Of a stretch of DNA of 64,000 nt, positions 1-13,938 are shown piece by piece; positions within the stretch are counted from its first letter, which is position 1, and each line of letters begins with the position of its first letter. Source of the DNA: Epiperipatus broadwayi (lineage: Eukaryota; Onychophora; Udeonychophora; Euonychophora; Peripatidae). The notes below the pieces were generated by a model, which saw only the letters and a program-made list of their open reading frames with translations, did no database searches and was not told the DNA's origin. The position numbers were made by a program, and so were the translations under genes. The stretch covers positions 310,001 through 374,000 of the forward strand of contig JAQFVV010012509.1 of NCBI GenBank assembly GCA_028023455.1, given 5' to 3'.

Positions 1-3000
1 TAATGCTTAGACAATGAAAAATGAACTCATAATAGCTGTATGCATAATCAAAAAATTAAAGTATAGTACCACAAAGTGTTTAATTATATTATCACAGTTA
101 ATATAAGGAAAGAACTAATGACATGGAAGATACATAACCACATCTTACAATGGCTTGTATGGTGGAAAATTATAAGGAAAATGAGATAGTAAAGATTATA
201 TATTTCAGAAACAGCTTCTAGTTTTTGATCAGTCAATATTTTATTCTACAAAGTAGCAGAAAATCTCTATACTGAAAATTGTTTATTGGCTTTCATGTCT
301 GCCATCTTTAGTTTCTATTGCTAACTTGAATACAACAACTGACTAATAGTAAAAATATTTTGAATCACATGGAAGATCCAAAAATAATTTTAGTTGTTAC
401 AGCAGCCCAATTAAACTGAAGTTACTATTTGAATTTTTTGATATTAAAATATACTATATGATCTATATTTAATAATCACAGTGCTAATGTATAATATATG
501 CATGTTGTATTGCAGCCACTTTCTCTTGCACAAAAAGTAAGAATAAAGTGATTGCTTATTTCTATAGCCTCAAGTGTTGTAAGTCATGATCTTATGATAA
601 AATTCAGGGTGTTATAAATTCATGCTTTATAATATTTGGGCCAAAGATCTAAATGATCACTTTATTCTTACAGGTTTTCTGACAAGCACATAGTAAAATA
701 ATCTGATTCCATTTATTCTATATTTATTGCTATTTTTTAAAGTTAACAGGAATTTATAATCAATTTAGTGATATTTTTTAATATCAGCAAGTAAAACATA
801 TTCATTAGAGTTACAGGATAATTATGTCCCTGAAAATGTATAATTAAAAAAAAATATGGATGCCAATCAAGGTGTCTAAAATTACTAAACATCACATGAT
901 CAACCTTGGTGTCTGGGATTATCTGTAAGTATCATAAATTATAAACATTAAAATCATGCTTCAAATGCAATTATAAAATTCAAAACATGGAGACTTTTTT
1001 TATAATAATTTCTGATAAATGACAAAAAAACTTTTGTGTATTTTAATATTACATGTATTTCATTTTTAATTTCATGAATGTGAAAAATTATTAATGAAAA
1101 TGTCAATACTTTTTCATTCAATTGGCAAAGCAATTTTTTTCCCATAATGATGAAATATTAGAAATATTCTTTATCATTTTTTTAAAAGTTAGTATTCTTT
1201 TATGTAGAACATTCATTTTTATTTAATAATAATTTTTAAATTTTGACAGGTTTTTTTTTTTTTTGCCATTGATATTTAATGATCTATTTAAATCCAGAAA
1301 AATTATTGGTCTGTAGAGACAGGAATTAGGAATAGAAAAATAACAGTAATTTATCGATATTAAACCATATATATTTTTTAAAAATAATTTCTTTATATTT
1401 CTGTATTTCTATCTAATCATTTTTCCAATTTTTTTAATGTTTTGTGTGTAATACACACTGTGAACAAATAGAAAATACTTTTTTATTTTTTTCTCTTCAA
1501 TATTTTATTTCATCTTTTATTATTTTTATAATTTACAGAGCAGGTGTCTTGAACATTTTAAAAATATTTTTTAACTTTAATTTAAATTTACATTATTATG
1601 GTTCCCATTCCATTTAATTTCTTGTGCAAAAAATAGAATATTCCTTTTTTCTTAATTTATTAATACAATAGTCAAATTTATCATTCAGATATTCATCAAC
1701 TAATTTCAAGAACACCGATTCACTTCTGTATAATTAAGACACAAAGCAAAAAGTAAATTAAAAATAACTATTTTTTTTCTTATGAGAGAGATAAGATAGC
1801 ACACAGAAAACCATGGCTATTTGCAAGTTTTAATTGCCCTGTTCACTTTGGCACAGTGATAAAATATCAGACTCTAGAATGTGGGGTTCTAGGATCAATT
1901 TTGGTGTTGGCACTTAGCATTTAAACTTCTTATGAACTTTCAAACTATAAAGCCATTTGAATATATTAGAGAATAGCCAGTTTATAATTTTATGAAATTA
2001 TCAAATTATTATATCATTTGTTTTATTAGTTAATATACTTATTACTGCATGGAGTAAATCTAATTTCAAATCCGTACAGTTGCTTTCACAACAGTCGTCA
2101 TATTTAACTGAAGAAAGTTGAAATTATTTTACAGCAATGCTAAATGTCTCAAATCATTAAATAATATCAGAAAATGCACTTCAAAAGTTTTCCCAATCTT
2201 CTTTACTTGTTCTTTGAATTGATAGATTTATATTTGATTAATATTTAAATAACAACTTTAACACATTTTTTTAAAAATTTTAAAAATATATATATACACA
2301 AAACTATTTCCTAATTATATCCCTACCCGCATCTCTGAAATGCTAAAAGCGTGCTATTTGGTTTAATTATCATAAATATTAAATCATCCCACATGCTAAG
2401 TAATTTAGCACTGCCCTCTGTGAAATAAATACAGTATATTAGAATCCATATTTTTGAGATTGTCTACTTTGAAATACGAACTAATATATTTATTCTACAG
2501 ATGGCGCTGCTGAATTACTTAGCCACGTGGGGTGATTTAATATTTATGATATTTATTTCAGTTTAGCGTTAAGCACTGGGATTATTTTGTTTAATTATAC
2601 ACATCTTATAGGCATTGTTATAATTTAATTGTAATTTTCTTTTAAGCAAATGCTATTTCACCAACCTACCTGCATGCACATTTCTTCCATTTTTGTGGGG
2701 GCATCTAATGTAGCTCAATATGTTAAACTAGTTCTTATTATATCACATATATATATATGTATTATCCATATCATCATGAATGTTCTAAGAGAAGCAATTC
2801 AAGAATAAATTATCAACAGTAATTTTTTTAAAAGTTTTTTTAAGTTATTGACAGTGAATTTAAAATCCCTCTAATTGTTCTTATATCTTATTCATAAATT
2901 AAACAATGCTTTCGAAATTTCCCTCTTTCTGTGCCACCTTCTTCTCAGTGTCTTATCTGTTTAGATGACCTTTACTTCTTACCTCTCATTGTTACTTGGA

Positions 3001-5466
3001 GCAAGTTTAATGTCTTGAAACTCCATTGTACATCAACCAACCTTTTATTAGTGACCTTTTATGCTTCTTCTATGATGATAGGAATTCACTTTTTGAATAA
3101 TAATATATGTCATGGGAGAGAAGGGAATCTTTTTGAGATGCTTAGGTGGGACATGGTCCCCAAAAAGTTAGAAACTATTGCTCTAGACCTACATGATTAA
3201 AAGCAGTTATTCACTCCACAGCCATTTATGAGCAAGTTTTCTAAAATTAATTACTATTCCTAATGCAAATAATGAAAGTAAGCAATGAAAGACAAATGAT
3301 GATTTGTTTAGGGCTAAGTAAATATAGGGATAATATTTGAATAAAATAATATCAACATTTACTTAGTAGTTTACTGAGCTTTGCTTTAAATTATATTAAC
3401 AGTTCAGTAAATGACAATAAACATAATGAATATTACAATTATTATGTAATAATTATTTTTCAAATCTTTAATATAAAAATTACAATTTATTGGGAAAGTG
3501 CCAAATTTTTTTCACACGTGATTAGAGATAGCTCGGATGTTTTTGTTTTTTTTTTAAGCTCTCAGACTGATGCATTATGCTCAAAGAGATCATGTACTTT
3601 CAGATTTCAATAAAATTTGATAACAAAATTTTTGATGTTTCAGAGATGTATTGATATGAGGAATATTTTTAATCAAGTTATATCGATATGTTTAAATTAT
3701 TTTTGATAAAAGCAATGGGAAATAGTCAATAATTAAAAATAATTTCCTCTTGCTCTTGTATCTTTGTTTGTTGAATGTAGAACTATATGTATTTAACTTT
3801 TATATTATATAATTTTTTGATAAAAAAATATTCTTTTTTTTTTTCATATAATTGGGACTCCTATTAAAGACTTTTCCTTGAGACCTCACTTCCAGACAAC
3901 CTTAAGCACCATCTTCCTCAGGTAAACATCTCAATAATTATTATAATCATTTTTATCTTAAAAAATATCATATATTTTCATATGTTTACACTATTTAACA
4001 AAATAAATTGTCAGAGCTATTACAGCTTGTAATCTATTTGAATACTAATCTATCCACTAGATAGCACCACACAAAAGATATCAATAAAAAACTAACTATA
4101 AGAAATAAAATGACATATTTTTTGTAGAATTTAGTAAACAGTTTTTTTAGCAAGCATAGCCACACACAAAAAAAATATTCCATAATAATTTAATTGCTGA
4201 CAATACAAATAAGTATGTTAAATGAAAACAATCAAGAAAGCAATCTATACAATTAATGTGTATTAATTGTATGTCTTGTTTGAAGATAAATGACATTTTA
4301 CCAAGCAAAGTAATAGAAAAAATAATACATAATAAAAGAGATAAAAAAAATGAAATCCATAAAAAATGAAATGAAGATATGAGACCACACACAAAAAGTA
4401 ATAGTTCTTGTTCTTGAAAATTATATATAGTAAAAAGGATATTAAATAAAAGTGTACCATTTATGGTAAGAAGCATATTTAATAAAGGCATTTTAGTAGA
4501 CAAATAGTAATCTACAAAACAGCATTCCAATTCATAATAAATTTAATATTTTTCAAAAAAAGATATGAAGCCAAATGCAAAATGAATAACTCTTGCTTCA
4601 TATTTTGCAGTGAAAACAATTTACAAAAAGAAGTATATTAATCCTAAACATTTTAGCAAGCAAACCAATACAAAAAATAATCCATGAAAAAACATTAAAG
4701 TCCATAATAAATTTAGTGTGATAAAGTGAATGTAATTAAGCATTGTTCTGAAGTTGTAGCACTATTCACTGGTATTGTGTGACGATAGTAAAGCGGATGA
4801 GTACATTTCAATAAATGTACATTTTTTGGAGGAAACATTTTATGAAATGTATATTTTCCAATTATTTTATTCAAAAATTAATGTAATAAATACCTGATGT
4901 TTTATTGTCATTTCATAAGAGACATGTTTTTCAATTCATATCCCAATGGTCAATGGAAAAAAATCATTGCTCTTACTTATCACTGCTATCTTAAAATCAA
5001 AAAAAGAGTTATATATTTTGAAATTAGTAATCTTAAAATATTATTAATTTTATTCTTACAATATAATAAATTACATTTATTAAATTTGTTACTATAGACA
5101 GAACATTCAAATTCAGCTAGGCTATATGCTATAATAAATCAAATTATCATAATCTTTAAAATAAAATATGAATTTTTTTTCATGTAATCAATTATCTTGG
5201 ATAAAAATACATTTTAATTCTTAAAAGTTTACATACAAATATTAAATGTGAAAAGTGAAAGAATTAACAACACACTCTCCTCAGAAAAAAAAGTGGAAAT
5301 GTATCTGTTAAGGGTGGTGATTTCTTCTTTACTTTTTAAATTCAATTTCCTAAGGAAGATAAATTCTTAAAGTTAAGCTATAATAATAATTAAAAAATCC
5401 AACATTTCTTGGGGTCCCAATAAAATTGTCAATATGAATTAAATTAGAAACTCTCAAAAGCTAATA
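1..5466. other. AT-rich DNA without a recognisable gene
   Basis: I see no coding signal here; open frames are short and made of AT-rich low-complexity codons (for example the hydrophobic minus frame at 4147-4530). There are poly(T) and (AT) runs near 1250, 2290 and 2745. A short HR1 scrap lies at 861-925. A possible decayed hAT end lies at about 3150-3190: a hAT-like terminal sequence abuts CTCTAGAC, which resembles hAT target duplications. Confidence 0.6.
861..925. repeat. Short fragment of the HR1 repeat end
   Basis: It contains actaaacatcacatgatca, matching the outer end of the HR1 family copies at 12.76, 18.79, 54.5 and 56.3 kb. No hammerhead portion is present. It is too short to tell insertion from decay. 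Confidence 0.45.
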
Positions 5467-6413
5467 CACCTGGGTCTCGTTTTATGTGATAGATAGGTTC
5501 CTCAGAAAACACCCGCAAACGAAATCATGCAAAAATAGACGTAACTTACCTTGAAAAAGGGGGGATATGGACTGTGATTTTTCAAAAGTCACATAAAAGC
5601 AAAGCACAAATGTAAAATTACTTTAAAATTCGCGCAAAAAAAAATAAGAAAATAAAATATGACTAATAAAAAATTTCAAATTTGAAAAAAATTGATACAA
5701 GACAAACTTTTTTTAACTATAATATTTAATTTTATTCAAAATAATATATTTTTATGCATAATTTACAGTACAGTAATTTACATTTTTTTATACACGTTTT
5801 AATTATTATCGATAAACAGGTTTGTTTGCAAACTGTTAAAAAATCAGATTCTTCACAAGAGGAAATACAACTAGCGCCAACTTCACTCTCATGTTGTGTT
5901 AATGATTTTCTGGTGACAACGTAATTAGTAATTAATCTTTGAGATGATGATTTTATTAATTGTTTATGAAGCTCGCGATATCCAGACATACAACCATTTA
6001 GTTCTCATTTGAATTTAAGAGCACGTTAATGATTAGTGTCATTAATAAGAAAATAATAATTGATTACGTTCTTTTTTAAAAAGCAAAAACAGAATGTGAT
6101 TTAAAATGCAAAATTAACACGCACAATGTTTGAACAAATTTACATTATAATCTTGTAAAATTTAATGTGTATATACATAAAATGTGGAAATCATGATTTT
6201 AATTTCATTATTGCATAAAATCTTACTATTATAAAGCACTGAAAATATTGAAATTACTAAAATGAAAGTTGAATTGCAATAATGTGTTATTACTTTCAAT
6301 ATGACATAGGTGTGCAAAATTTATTATTTAAAGTAATAGCGCATTATCGGAGTTCGACTTCCAAGGAAACATGAATCGCGTTAAATAAGTCCGCATAAAA
6401 AGAGACCCCGGTG
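5467..6413. mobile_element. pogo/Tigger-like non-autonomous DNA transposon
   Basis: The two ends are inverted repeats. The left end begins CACCTGGGTCTCGTTTTATG, and the right end reads CACCGGGGTCTCTTTTTATG on the minus strand. Both ends are flanked by TA (5465-5466 and 6414-6415), the target duplication expected for Tc/mariner and pogo elements. The '-CTCGTTTTAT-' core of the terminus resembles Tigger/pogo termini. At 947 bp it is too short for a complete transposase. A minus-strand open frame of 85 codons at 5732-5989 is a possible transposase remnant, but I recognise no DDE motif in it. CpGs survive near the right end, so the insertion is not very old. The family call is inference from termini and TA duplication; the inverted repeat and TA are directly visible. 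Confidence 0.65.
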
Positions 6414-6539
6414 TAAATTATTATTCCTAAATGGTACTGCTAGAAAATTTAGTAGATATTTTTTTCAATTAAAAAATTAATAAAACAATAATATTTAGAA
6501 AAAATATACACACATCAAACTGACTGAAATATCTACAGT

Positions 6540-7145
6540 AGCAAAAACCATAGTAATCAATAGATGTTAGAAGGTTTAAGCATCAAAATTCCTATCTAAT
6601 GCCTACTCATCTAATATCTCTAGACTACAGGCAAAACTCTCCATACAGTAGTGCTACCCTGTGCCAACCAGAGTAATCACTGAATGCCAGAAGGCTTATG
6701 CATTACTCTGGTTGGTACAGAGTGGCACTACTGTATGGAGAGTTGTACCTATTTAATAACAGTTATGTGCTAGCATAAGAGATGGTGATCATGTGATCTA
6801 TTGTTCCCTTTATCAATGAGGATCCTTGGATCTGAGAGCATTACACCTAAATCATTGGATCTAAAGCATCCCTCCAGCATCTACCTTGTATCTTTTTAGA
6901 TATGAGTCCAAAATGAAAACACAATTTCAATCAAAAACTCATACAGATCTAAATCTAGTTCAGTATCTATACATTTTGTCTTTGGTTTTTTAATAACCAT
7001 AGTCACCATCATTCTTTAGCCAGGATTGGTATTAAAACACTAAAACATCATATGATCACTATTTCTTATGCTTACCTATTATATTAAGTGAGTTGCATAT
7101 TTAACAGACTATGTGAGCATAAGAAGTGGTAATCATCTGATATTT
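6540..7145 (-). mobile_element. HR1 hammerhead-repeat element, copy 1 (rearranged)
   Basis: This copy carries the HR1 blocks: the terminal hairpin arms (6630-6745), the block around 'gaggatccttggatctgag', the central unique part and the outer end near 7040-7080. The hammerhead region is split. Its 3' half (around 6600-6625) is joined directly to a hairpin arm, and the 5' half resumes at about 6815. No clean target duplication was found. It is a non-coding retroelement-like unit; see the 54.5-kb copy for the intact arrangement. Confidence 0.6.
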
Positions 7146-8180
7146 TACTTGTTTAACTGAAATATTTCTTATAGATATTAAACAGAAAATTTTTTTGACA
7201 TAAAATCAGTAAAATCCTTAAATAAAATTCTAAAAATTTAAGCAGAGACTTTAATTGGCATATTTGAACAAATAATTTGCTTTTATCTGGCAATAAATTT
7301 TTATTAATTTGATTTATTTTTACTATACTATTTACAAATAAATAAAACATATAAAGAAAGTGATATGAAGAAGACTATGAACAGAAAAAACTGATTACGC
7401 TTGAAGAGACCATCCTGCAGTGGATAGAAGATGATTGGAAATGATAATGAATGATATCCATCCTTCAGGTATATAGATATTTGTGCAGAGTTATTCAAGT
7501 TGTTAATATTAAAAGGGCTTTTGCAATCTTAAAAAAGAGAATGACATATCTACTAGAAATTACTTTCAAGAGATTTTATTGAATAGGTTTGTAGTGAGTA
7601 TATTTGAATCAAATATTATTATGTAAGATTGACAGAGCTGTAGATAGAGTTAATGCTAATCAAAAGTAGCAGCTGAAAGTGTCAAGCGGATTAGTATTTT
7701 AAATACCCCTGAAGTCAATTAACTCATGACTGATGTAGCAAAAAGACTAAATTGAGAAATGTAATGACTAAGCAGATGCAGACATGTAGTCAATTAAAAA
7801 AAGGGAAATGAAAAATTGCTGATTTAAAAAATATGGATTTAGAACTAAATTGGGAATGTGTTAAAAAGGCAGTAAAAATATGAAATATGACTTAAAAGGA
7901 ATTATACAGAGCCAAGAAAAAAAATTGATTACTGATATTGAAGACAAAATAAGCTATAAGACTTTGAAAAGTAAAGAAGAAAAAAGATTTACAGAAAGTG
8001 TCACATTTTGGTACAAAGTGCCTACAGTTTTGGTATATGGTAATGCTATTGTTTACAATTTTTCATATAATTTTAGAATGTACTGTAATTTCAACAGAAA
8101 AAAAATCTACGATAATGAAACAAAAGTAAAATTAATTTTTAAGTCATACAAAATTAATCAAACTACTCTTTAAAAAAAGT
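7146..8180. other. AT-rich stretch with one unassigned open frame
   Basis: A plus-strand open frame of 97 codons (7880-8173) is lysine- and isoleucine-rich and has no motif I recognise. Its base composition does not stand out from the surroundings, so it is probably chance. Nothing else is visible here. Confidence 0.4.
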
Positions 8181-8194
8181 ATTAATGGAAGTAT

Positions 8195-8810
8195 GTATTG
8201 GAATCTATAAATATAGGGGATTTGAATTCAGACTTTCAAGCACCCTTCAAACATCCACACTATCTCATACCACTCATACATATAATCACACCCATGTAGA
8301 AAAAATAAATAATCACCAATATATGTATTTCATGCTGAATCAGTACTCATCAATTGGTCCAGATTATCATCTTCCACATACACATATATAATCAGTGCTC
8401 AGTTTTATATTAAGATAGCAAATCCTCATACATTAATAAACAGGCTTCAATCCACTCCAACCTCCAACTCTTCAGCCATCCGTACCATTGAAATCTGACA
8501 ATGGACAGCTCAAATCCCACGCTGATGCCAATATTATTGCCATGCCCATGTTGACCTCAAGTCACTCTGACCCCTCATGTATAGGAGCTTATCCATTTAA
8601 ATTTATAGAAGAGGGATGGGCAGGATGCAGGTTTTATGTGTAAATATTTGAAATACAGGCATTCTTTATATACCTGGAGCTAATTGTAAATATAGGGGAT
8701 TTGAACTCAGACTTTCAAGCATCCTTAAACCATCCACATTATCTAATACCACTGGCATACATGACCACACATATAGAAAAGATAAATAATCACCAATATA
8801 TGTAAGCTAT
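8195..8810 (-). repeat. Two direct copies of a tRNA-like (SINE-type) unit
   Basis: A block starting aaatataggggatttgaa recurs at about 8201-8310 and 8690-8800, roughly 490 bp apart. On the minus strand each ends in a B-box-like gagttcaaatcccc, so these look like tRNA-derived SINE heads. Relatives occur on the plus strand at 9820-10005 and 24345-24490, where the B-box-like sequence is again followed by AT-rich tail. Sequence between the two units includes a block shared with 9835-9890 and 53040-53060 (ctg[ga]ttcagcac palindrome). Confidence 0.55.
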
Positions 8811-9819
8811 AGAAGTCAGACATAATAAAATACAATTATATTAGACTTGTAGCACAGAAATAAAAATATATCTTTTTTTTTTTTTTCTTTTATAGATAGA
8901 AAAATATGGAAATGGTAAGAACTATCTCAAAGATAGATGCTTTCAGTTTTGTAATCCTATAACTCCTTGCCTAATCTTAAAGGAATTAAATTGTTGAGAG
9001 ACAATTATGTTTTGGACTAAGTAATAGTCTTGTCTCAATGATGATGAGTGCATTTACTAAAAGGGAGAGCATTAAGTTCATTATTTCTGGTCTAAATTAG
9101 TACTTGCTTAGTCTGGTTTGAAATCAATACATAGTGAGAGAAACTAATAAACATTGCAAAACAATAACAACAACAATAATTAGAATGAACATTACACAAA
9201 AAACCTAATACTTTCTAATCAAGATGATATAAACAAGTCAACTTTTGCCAAACTATCAGAATCTTTATAATGAATTTGTCAGGTTAAAGTCAGTTTTTTA
9301 ATATGAAGCAGACATAGTGACATCATAAAAATATAAAATCTAAACTAAAAAAACCTGAGAGCATGTTAAGTGATCTGACAAATTATTTTCACATTTTTTT
9401 CAAAATACTGGAAATATTTATAGTTGACCTTTAAATATATATATATCAATTAGAATAATAGAAGTACGATTGAGATATTTTGAATGATATAACATTATTT
9501 TCCTGGTCTTCACAATTATTCTGCATAAAGAGATCATATTTTAAGAATATATGACCATTTGAATGAATAGATATGTCCTGTGATGTAAATATTGTTTATG
9601 AACAAACTTTCAAGATGATAACATTGTAATTTATATATTTGTCAATGAAATTAGCTGATCCTTGATAAACATTAAAGTTTTTATTTATGAAAAATTGACA
9701 AATAGGAGTTTTGAACATGCTATCATCAGATTTTCAATAATATTGATGGCTAAAGAATGGAGAAGACTGAAGCCTATCCATTAAATCTTGAAGATTTTTT
9801 AAATATAAACCAAGCACTG

Positions 9820-10010
9820 ATTATATATATGTGTGGGTGATGATGATCTGAACCAATTGATGAGTGCTGGTTCAGCACAAAATATGTATATTGATAATTT
9901 ATCTTTTTCGCATGTATGTGGTCATGTGTATCGGTTGTATAAGATGGAATGGATGACTAAAGGGAACTTGGAAGTCTGGGTTCAAATTCCCTCTAATTAT
10001 ATCTAGCTTA
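9820..10010 (+). repeat. tRNA-like SINE unit related to the 8.2-8.8 kb units
   Basis: It contains the gatgatctgaaccaattgat block, the gtgctggttcagcac palindrome, and a tRNA-like head ending in the B-box-like gggttcaaattccc at about 9970-9983. It is the inverse orientation of the 8.2-8.8 kb units. No target duplication was identified. Confidence 0.5.
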
Positions 10011-12745
10011 AAAATATGTATAATATACTTGTATTTAAATATGAAAAGTAGGTTAATATTTTTTAGGTACTCAAATATTATATAGTTTTATTCCCTGCAG
10101 TTTTTGAAATAAGTGTTGATTTTACATCAAAGTAATAAAAACATCATAAATAAATTAAAGATTGCATAACGCTAAATAAAGATGAATATGAACCAATGCT
10201 AGAAAGTGTCAGCAGCGCTACTTGTATTTTGAAAAAAAAAATCGCATTTCTAAATACGGTTAGCACTGTTAAAACGTTCTAGCATTTATTTGTTTCCGTT
10301 TAATATATATATATATGAATAACAAAAAATATAGAAGTCAATATTTAAAAATAAAAGTACAGAAACAATTTTTTTAAAATTACTTTTAGAACTATTATCA
10401 AAGTTCAATTCTCATGATAAAAGAGAGAATGAAATAACATTTTCTATTTTATTTTGTCATAAGATTGTTTGTCAGAAGATGGAATTTTTTTTTAAAACTT
10501 GGATTTAAATTGGTTTTTCAATTAATTTTTTATGTTTGCCATAAACTTGCTTAGAAAAATAAACTAAAGTTAAATTCAAGTTAGAGATTAACTTTGATTC
10601 ATTTCATGTTAAAGCCTTTGATAGGGTATGCTTGCCTATTATTGGCAAATAATATTTATATGTCACCCAAATTAATAATTATAAATGATAAACAAAAATA
10701 ATAATTTAAATTATTTTCCCAGAGATGAAATAAAAATGTCCACTAAACAAAAACAAACACATTTTAAAACCCTCAGAGAATAAACAAATATATATTTAAA
10801 AAGAATTTTAAAAAGCCCACAGTACACTAAACATATTTAAAATAATAGAGAAAAAATTGTAAACATGAAATAGATAAAAAATTAGAAAAGCAAAAAAAAA
10901 AGTTTGAATCTTAAATTAAAAAGCAGTTATAATAATATAAGAAATACAAAAATGTGGTCAAAGAACTAAAAAGACATTATTTTTAAAATATGATTTATTA
11001 ATAATAAATTACATAAATTATGCCAAAACATGGATAAATGAATACAGCCAGAAATTTACATTAAATGTTCATTGTTGATTACATATGAGTAAATAGAATA
11101 TAATTACATCACATACAAAATTAGAAGCTGTGAAAGGATAGAGATTAAATTACTCAACCATCTATTCTTCACACTTATTTCTGTATAAAAGATAAATTAA
11201 TATTATACAACAATATTTAAGATTCAAAGCACCAATGCTTACTAAATTTTATTCATTCAGAACCATATATAAAGATGAACTAGCACTGAAAATATGTATT
11301 TTCCATGAATAACATTTCTCTATAATTTCTTCTCAAATTAAACACATTACTTTATAAAATCTATATCTAGGTATATATTAATCAGTTCCAGTATTTGGAC
11401 ATCTAGAATAAGTTGTGAGAATAGTCTATAACATGTATTAGAACAACATTTTAATTGATAAGTAATCAAAAAATGAGAAGAGATTATAGAAATTATACTG
11501 TCAAAACTTGAATCTAGTCACCATGGATATGCTTATGTCCATAACTCTAATTATAAACCTCAACCCTTAAATTTATACTCAAGCAGTTAAACAACTGCTC
11601 TGTGAATAATCACTAGTCATGTGCATGATTAGCTTATGAATGTTTCTATTAATATAGAATTATTATATCTAGGCATGACATTAAAAAACTTCCTATAGAT
11701 TGTAATTATAAACATTCCTGTAGTTTTATTCTTTAAGAACATTCTCTTTTCCTTGCATGTAAGTGCAGATATTGATAAATTATAGGCATAAAACAAAAGT
11801 GTTACATATATATAAAAATTATTAATCAATGACTGTATTCCAATTATAATAAAATATATATAATTATCCAAAACAATACAATAATTAATGCAGTAAAAAT
11901 ATGTTAAAACAAATATATACCATAATTTAAAAGAAGTACTTTCAACTATCTATGTAGTCATTATCAACTAGATTCAAAAATTGTATTACAAAAAACCGTT
12001 ACAAATATATACAAAAAGAATTTCATCATACATCAATTTTCCCACAATTCATTAATTTTTATATTAGCAGCCTGTCTATTTATCAAATGTTGCTTTCCAT
12101 TTTTTATGAACATACCTTCTTTAATTTTATGTTTATTATTATTTCTTTCAATACACAAAATCTTAACTTTATTAAAATCAAAATCATAATTACATGTAAC
12201 ATTATGATCAAAAAATACTGAAGGTGATACATCATCATTTCTAACATTCTCTTGTCTTGATTTTTGTACTCGTTTATATAACAATCAATGCTCATTTGAT
12301 CTTTTCTCCAATGTTTTTAAAATATTTTTTACTGTATTAATTATTGTATTGTTTTGAATAATTATATTAAATAATGTAAATGCTATTTAAAAACTCTTAA
12401 ACTTTTCCAAGATTATCAATACTAAGGGAGGGAAATAAATATCATTTACTTTAGTAGTATCTACAGAAAGCTCTTACACAATATGAATATAAAATCTAAA
12501 TTATTTAAAAGCCAGCAAATATATATATACAAGAGGGGAAAAAAACAATTTTTTAATCATGGATCCACAAACCCATTGATATGTTATAGCTATATGTCAA
12601 TAAGAAATTCAAATGTAAGAAGAATTCTTCATCACTGTTCTTTTCTAAAACTAATAATCTTGTCTTTTATACTATTCTCTTGATCATTTCAAATGAATAT
12701 ATTCATATCCCACTGTGAAATTAGTTGTGAATAGTTTATATTTGG
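10011..12745. other. AT-rich DNA, no gene seen
   Basis: A small imperfect inverted repeat (aatgctagaa... / ...ttctagcatt) brackets about 90 bp at 10195-10285 and includes some CpGs. The other open frames (11629-11871, 12033-12284) look like AT-rich chance frames without family motifs. Confidence 0.5.
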
Positions 12746-13397
12746 TATATCAGATACATCACATGATCACCACTTCTTATGCTTGTGTATAACTGTTGTT
12801 AAAACAGGCAAAACTCACTATACATATTGCTACACACAGCAAGCTAGATAATCAATGGATCACAGAAGGCTTGTGCATAAAATCCCCATCTAGTGCCTAC
12901 TCATCAAATATCCCCAGACTAGTTTCTGGCTTGTGGCCTTCGTCACAAGCATAAGAAGTGGTAATCATGTGATGTTTATTGGCTTAAAACCAATCCTGCC
13001 TAATAGGATAGTGGTGGCTATGGTTGTTAAAGAGCCGAAGACATCAAAATGTATGGGTACTGAACTGGGTTCAGATCCATATGACTATATAAGCTGATGG
13101 GCTTGGATTGAAAACATTAAAGTGTTTTCAGTTTAAGACTCATAGTTTTGTAGTTAAATGGAGATAAACAGTGGTTGCTGGAGGGTTGCATTAGATCCTA
13201 AGATCTAGGTGCAGTGCTCTCAGATCCAAGGCTCCTTACTGACGAAGGCCACAAGCCAGAAACTATTCTGGGAATATTGGATAAGTAGGCACTAGATGGG
13301 GATTTTATGCACAAGCCTTCTGCTATCCACTGATTATCTAGCTTGCTGTGTGTGGTAATACGTATAGTGAGTTTTGCCTGTTTTTATATCAGATACA
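12746..13397 (+). mobile_element. HR1 hammerhead-repeat element, copy 2, with 13-bp target duplications
   Basis: The unit at 12759-13384 is bounded by identical 13-bp direct repeats, tatatcagataca, at 12746-12758 and 13385-13397. About 190 bp at the left is an inverted copy of the right end, giving a long foldback; between them is about 250 bp of unique sequence. The plus strand carries a hammerhead-type motif near 13224-13284. A 13-bp duplication argues for target-primed retrotransposition rather than a cut-and-paste DNA transposon. The same length is seen at the 18.8, 52.0 and 54.5 kb copies. Confidence 0.8.
13224..13284 (+). ncRNA. Hammerhead ribozyme, probably inactive (HR1 copy 2)
   Basis: The core CUGACGA (13239-13245, fits CUGANGA) is followed by stem II GGC/GCC with loop CACAA, then GAAA (13259-13262). 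Stem I arms AUCCAAG... and ...AUUGGAU are still complementary. The cleavage-site side reads AUUC where the intact copy has AGUC, so the 2-bp stem III is broken. The family is certain by comparison with the 54.6-kb copy; activity is doubtful. Confidence 0.7.
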
Positions 13398-13938
13398 GAA
13401 AAAATATTTATGGCATTTAAAAATAAATAAATTGTCAACTGTGATGTCTAACTTGAATTATAATAAAGTGTTTCATAATTGATAATTTTTATTAGTCATT
13501 TATTAGATTAGAGATTATCCAAAAATGAATAATATTACAAAAAATATTTTTTTGAATTTAGGTTGTTTTTTTTTCTTTAAAAAATAATGAGTGATTGGTC
13601 AATACAATCTGACAATTAGAAGAATTCAAAATTTTATAAGTTTAGTACAACTTTAATAATATTAGTTCTAAAACTTGAGTTAATATTTAGATTTCTAAAT
13701 ATAAAATCTTTCCATTGACTCGTTGTAAATCGAAAGATTTCGTGAGTATTAATGTGTAATAAGAAATGTGGACTTAATCAGTGAAGTATTGAATAGCTTC
13801 ATGCTCGCAGATCTAACCGCTTCAGCTTCACCTATTTAAATAGAAAGTAGGTTGAAGTAAAGAAGGGTTCCCCTCTTTTCTTCCATAGCATAAGCTTGTG
13901 GTTAAAACACCTGTAGAGGTCCCTACTATCGCATTTGG

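Noticed and set aside
2490-2515. Second CTCF site (cagatggcgctg)
   Set aside because: Only the GGCGC part fits; the CCAC half is missing. The same atggcgctg word occurs in the palindrome arm at 41894, so it is not distinctive.
4147-4530. 127-codon hydrophobic minus-strand frame, membrane-protein-like
   Set aside because: It consists of AT-rich low-complexity codons; an overlapping frame (4263-4460) is equally open, and there is no motif or start context. Likely chance.
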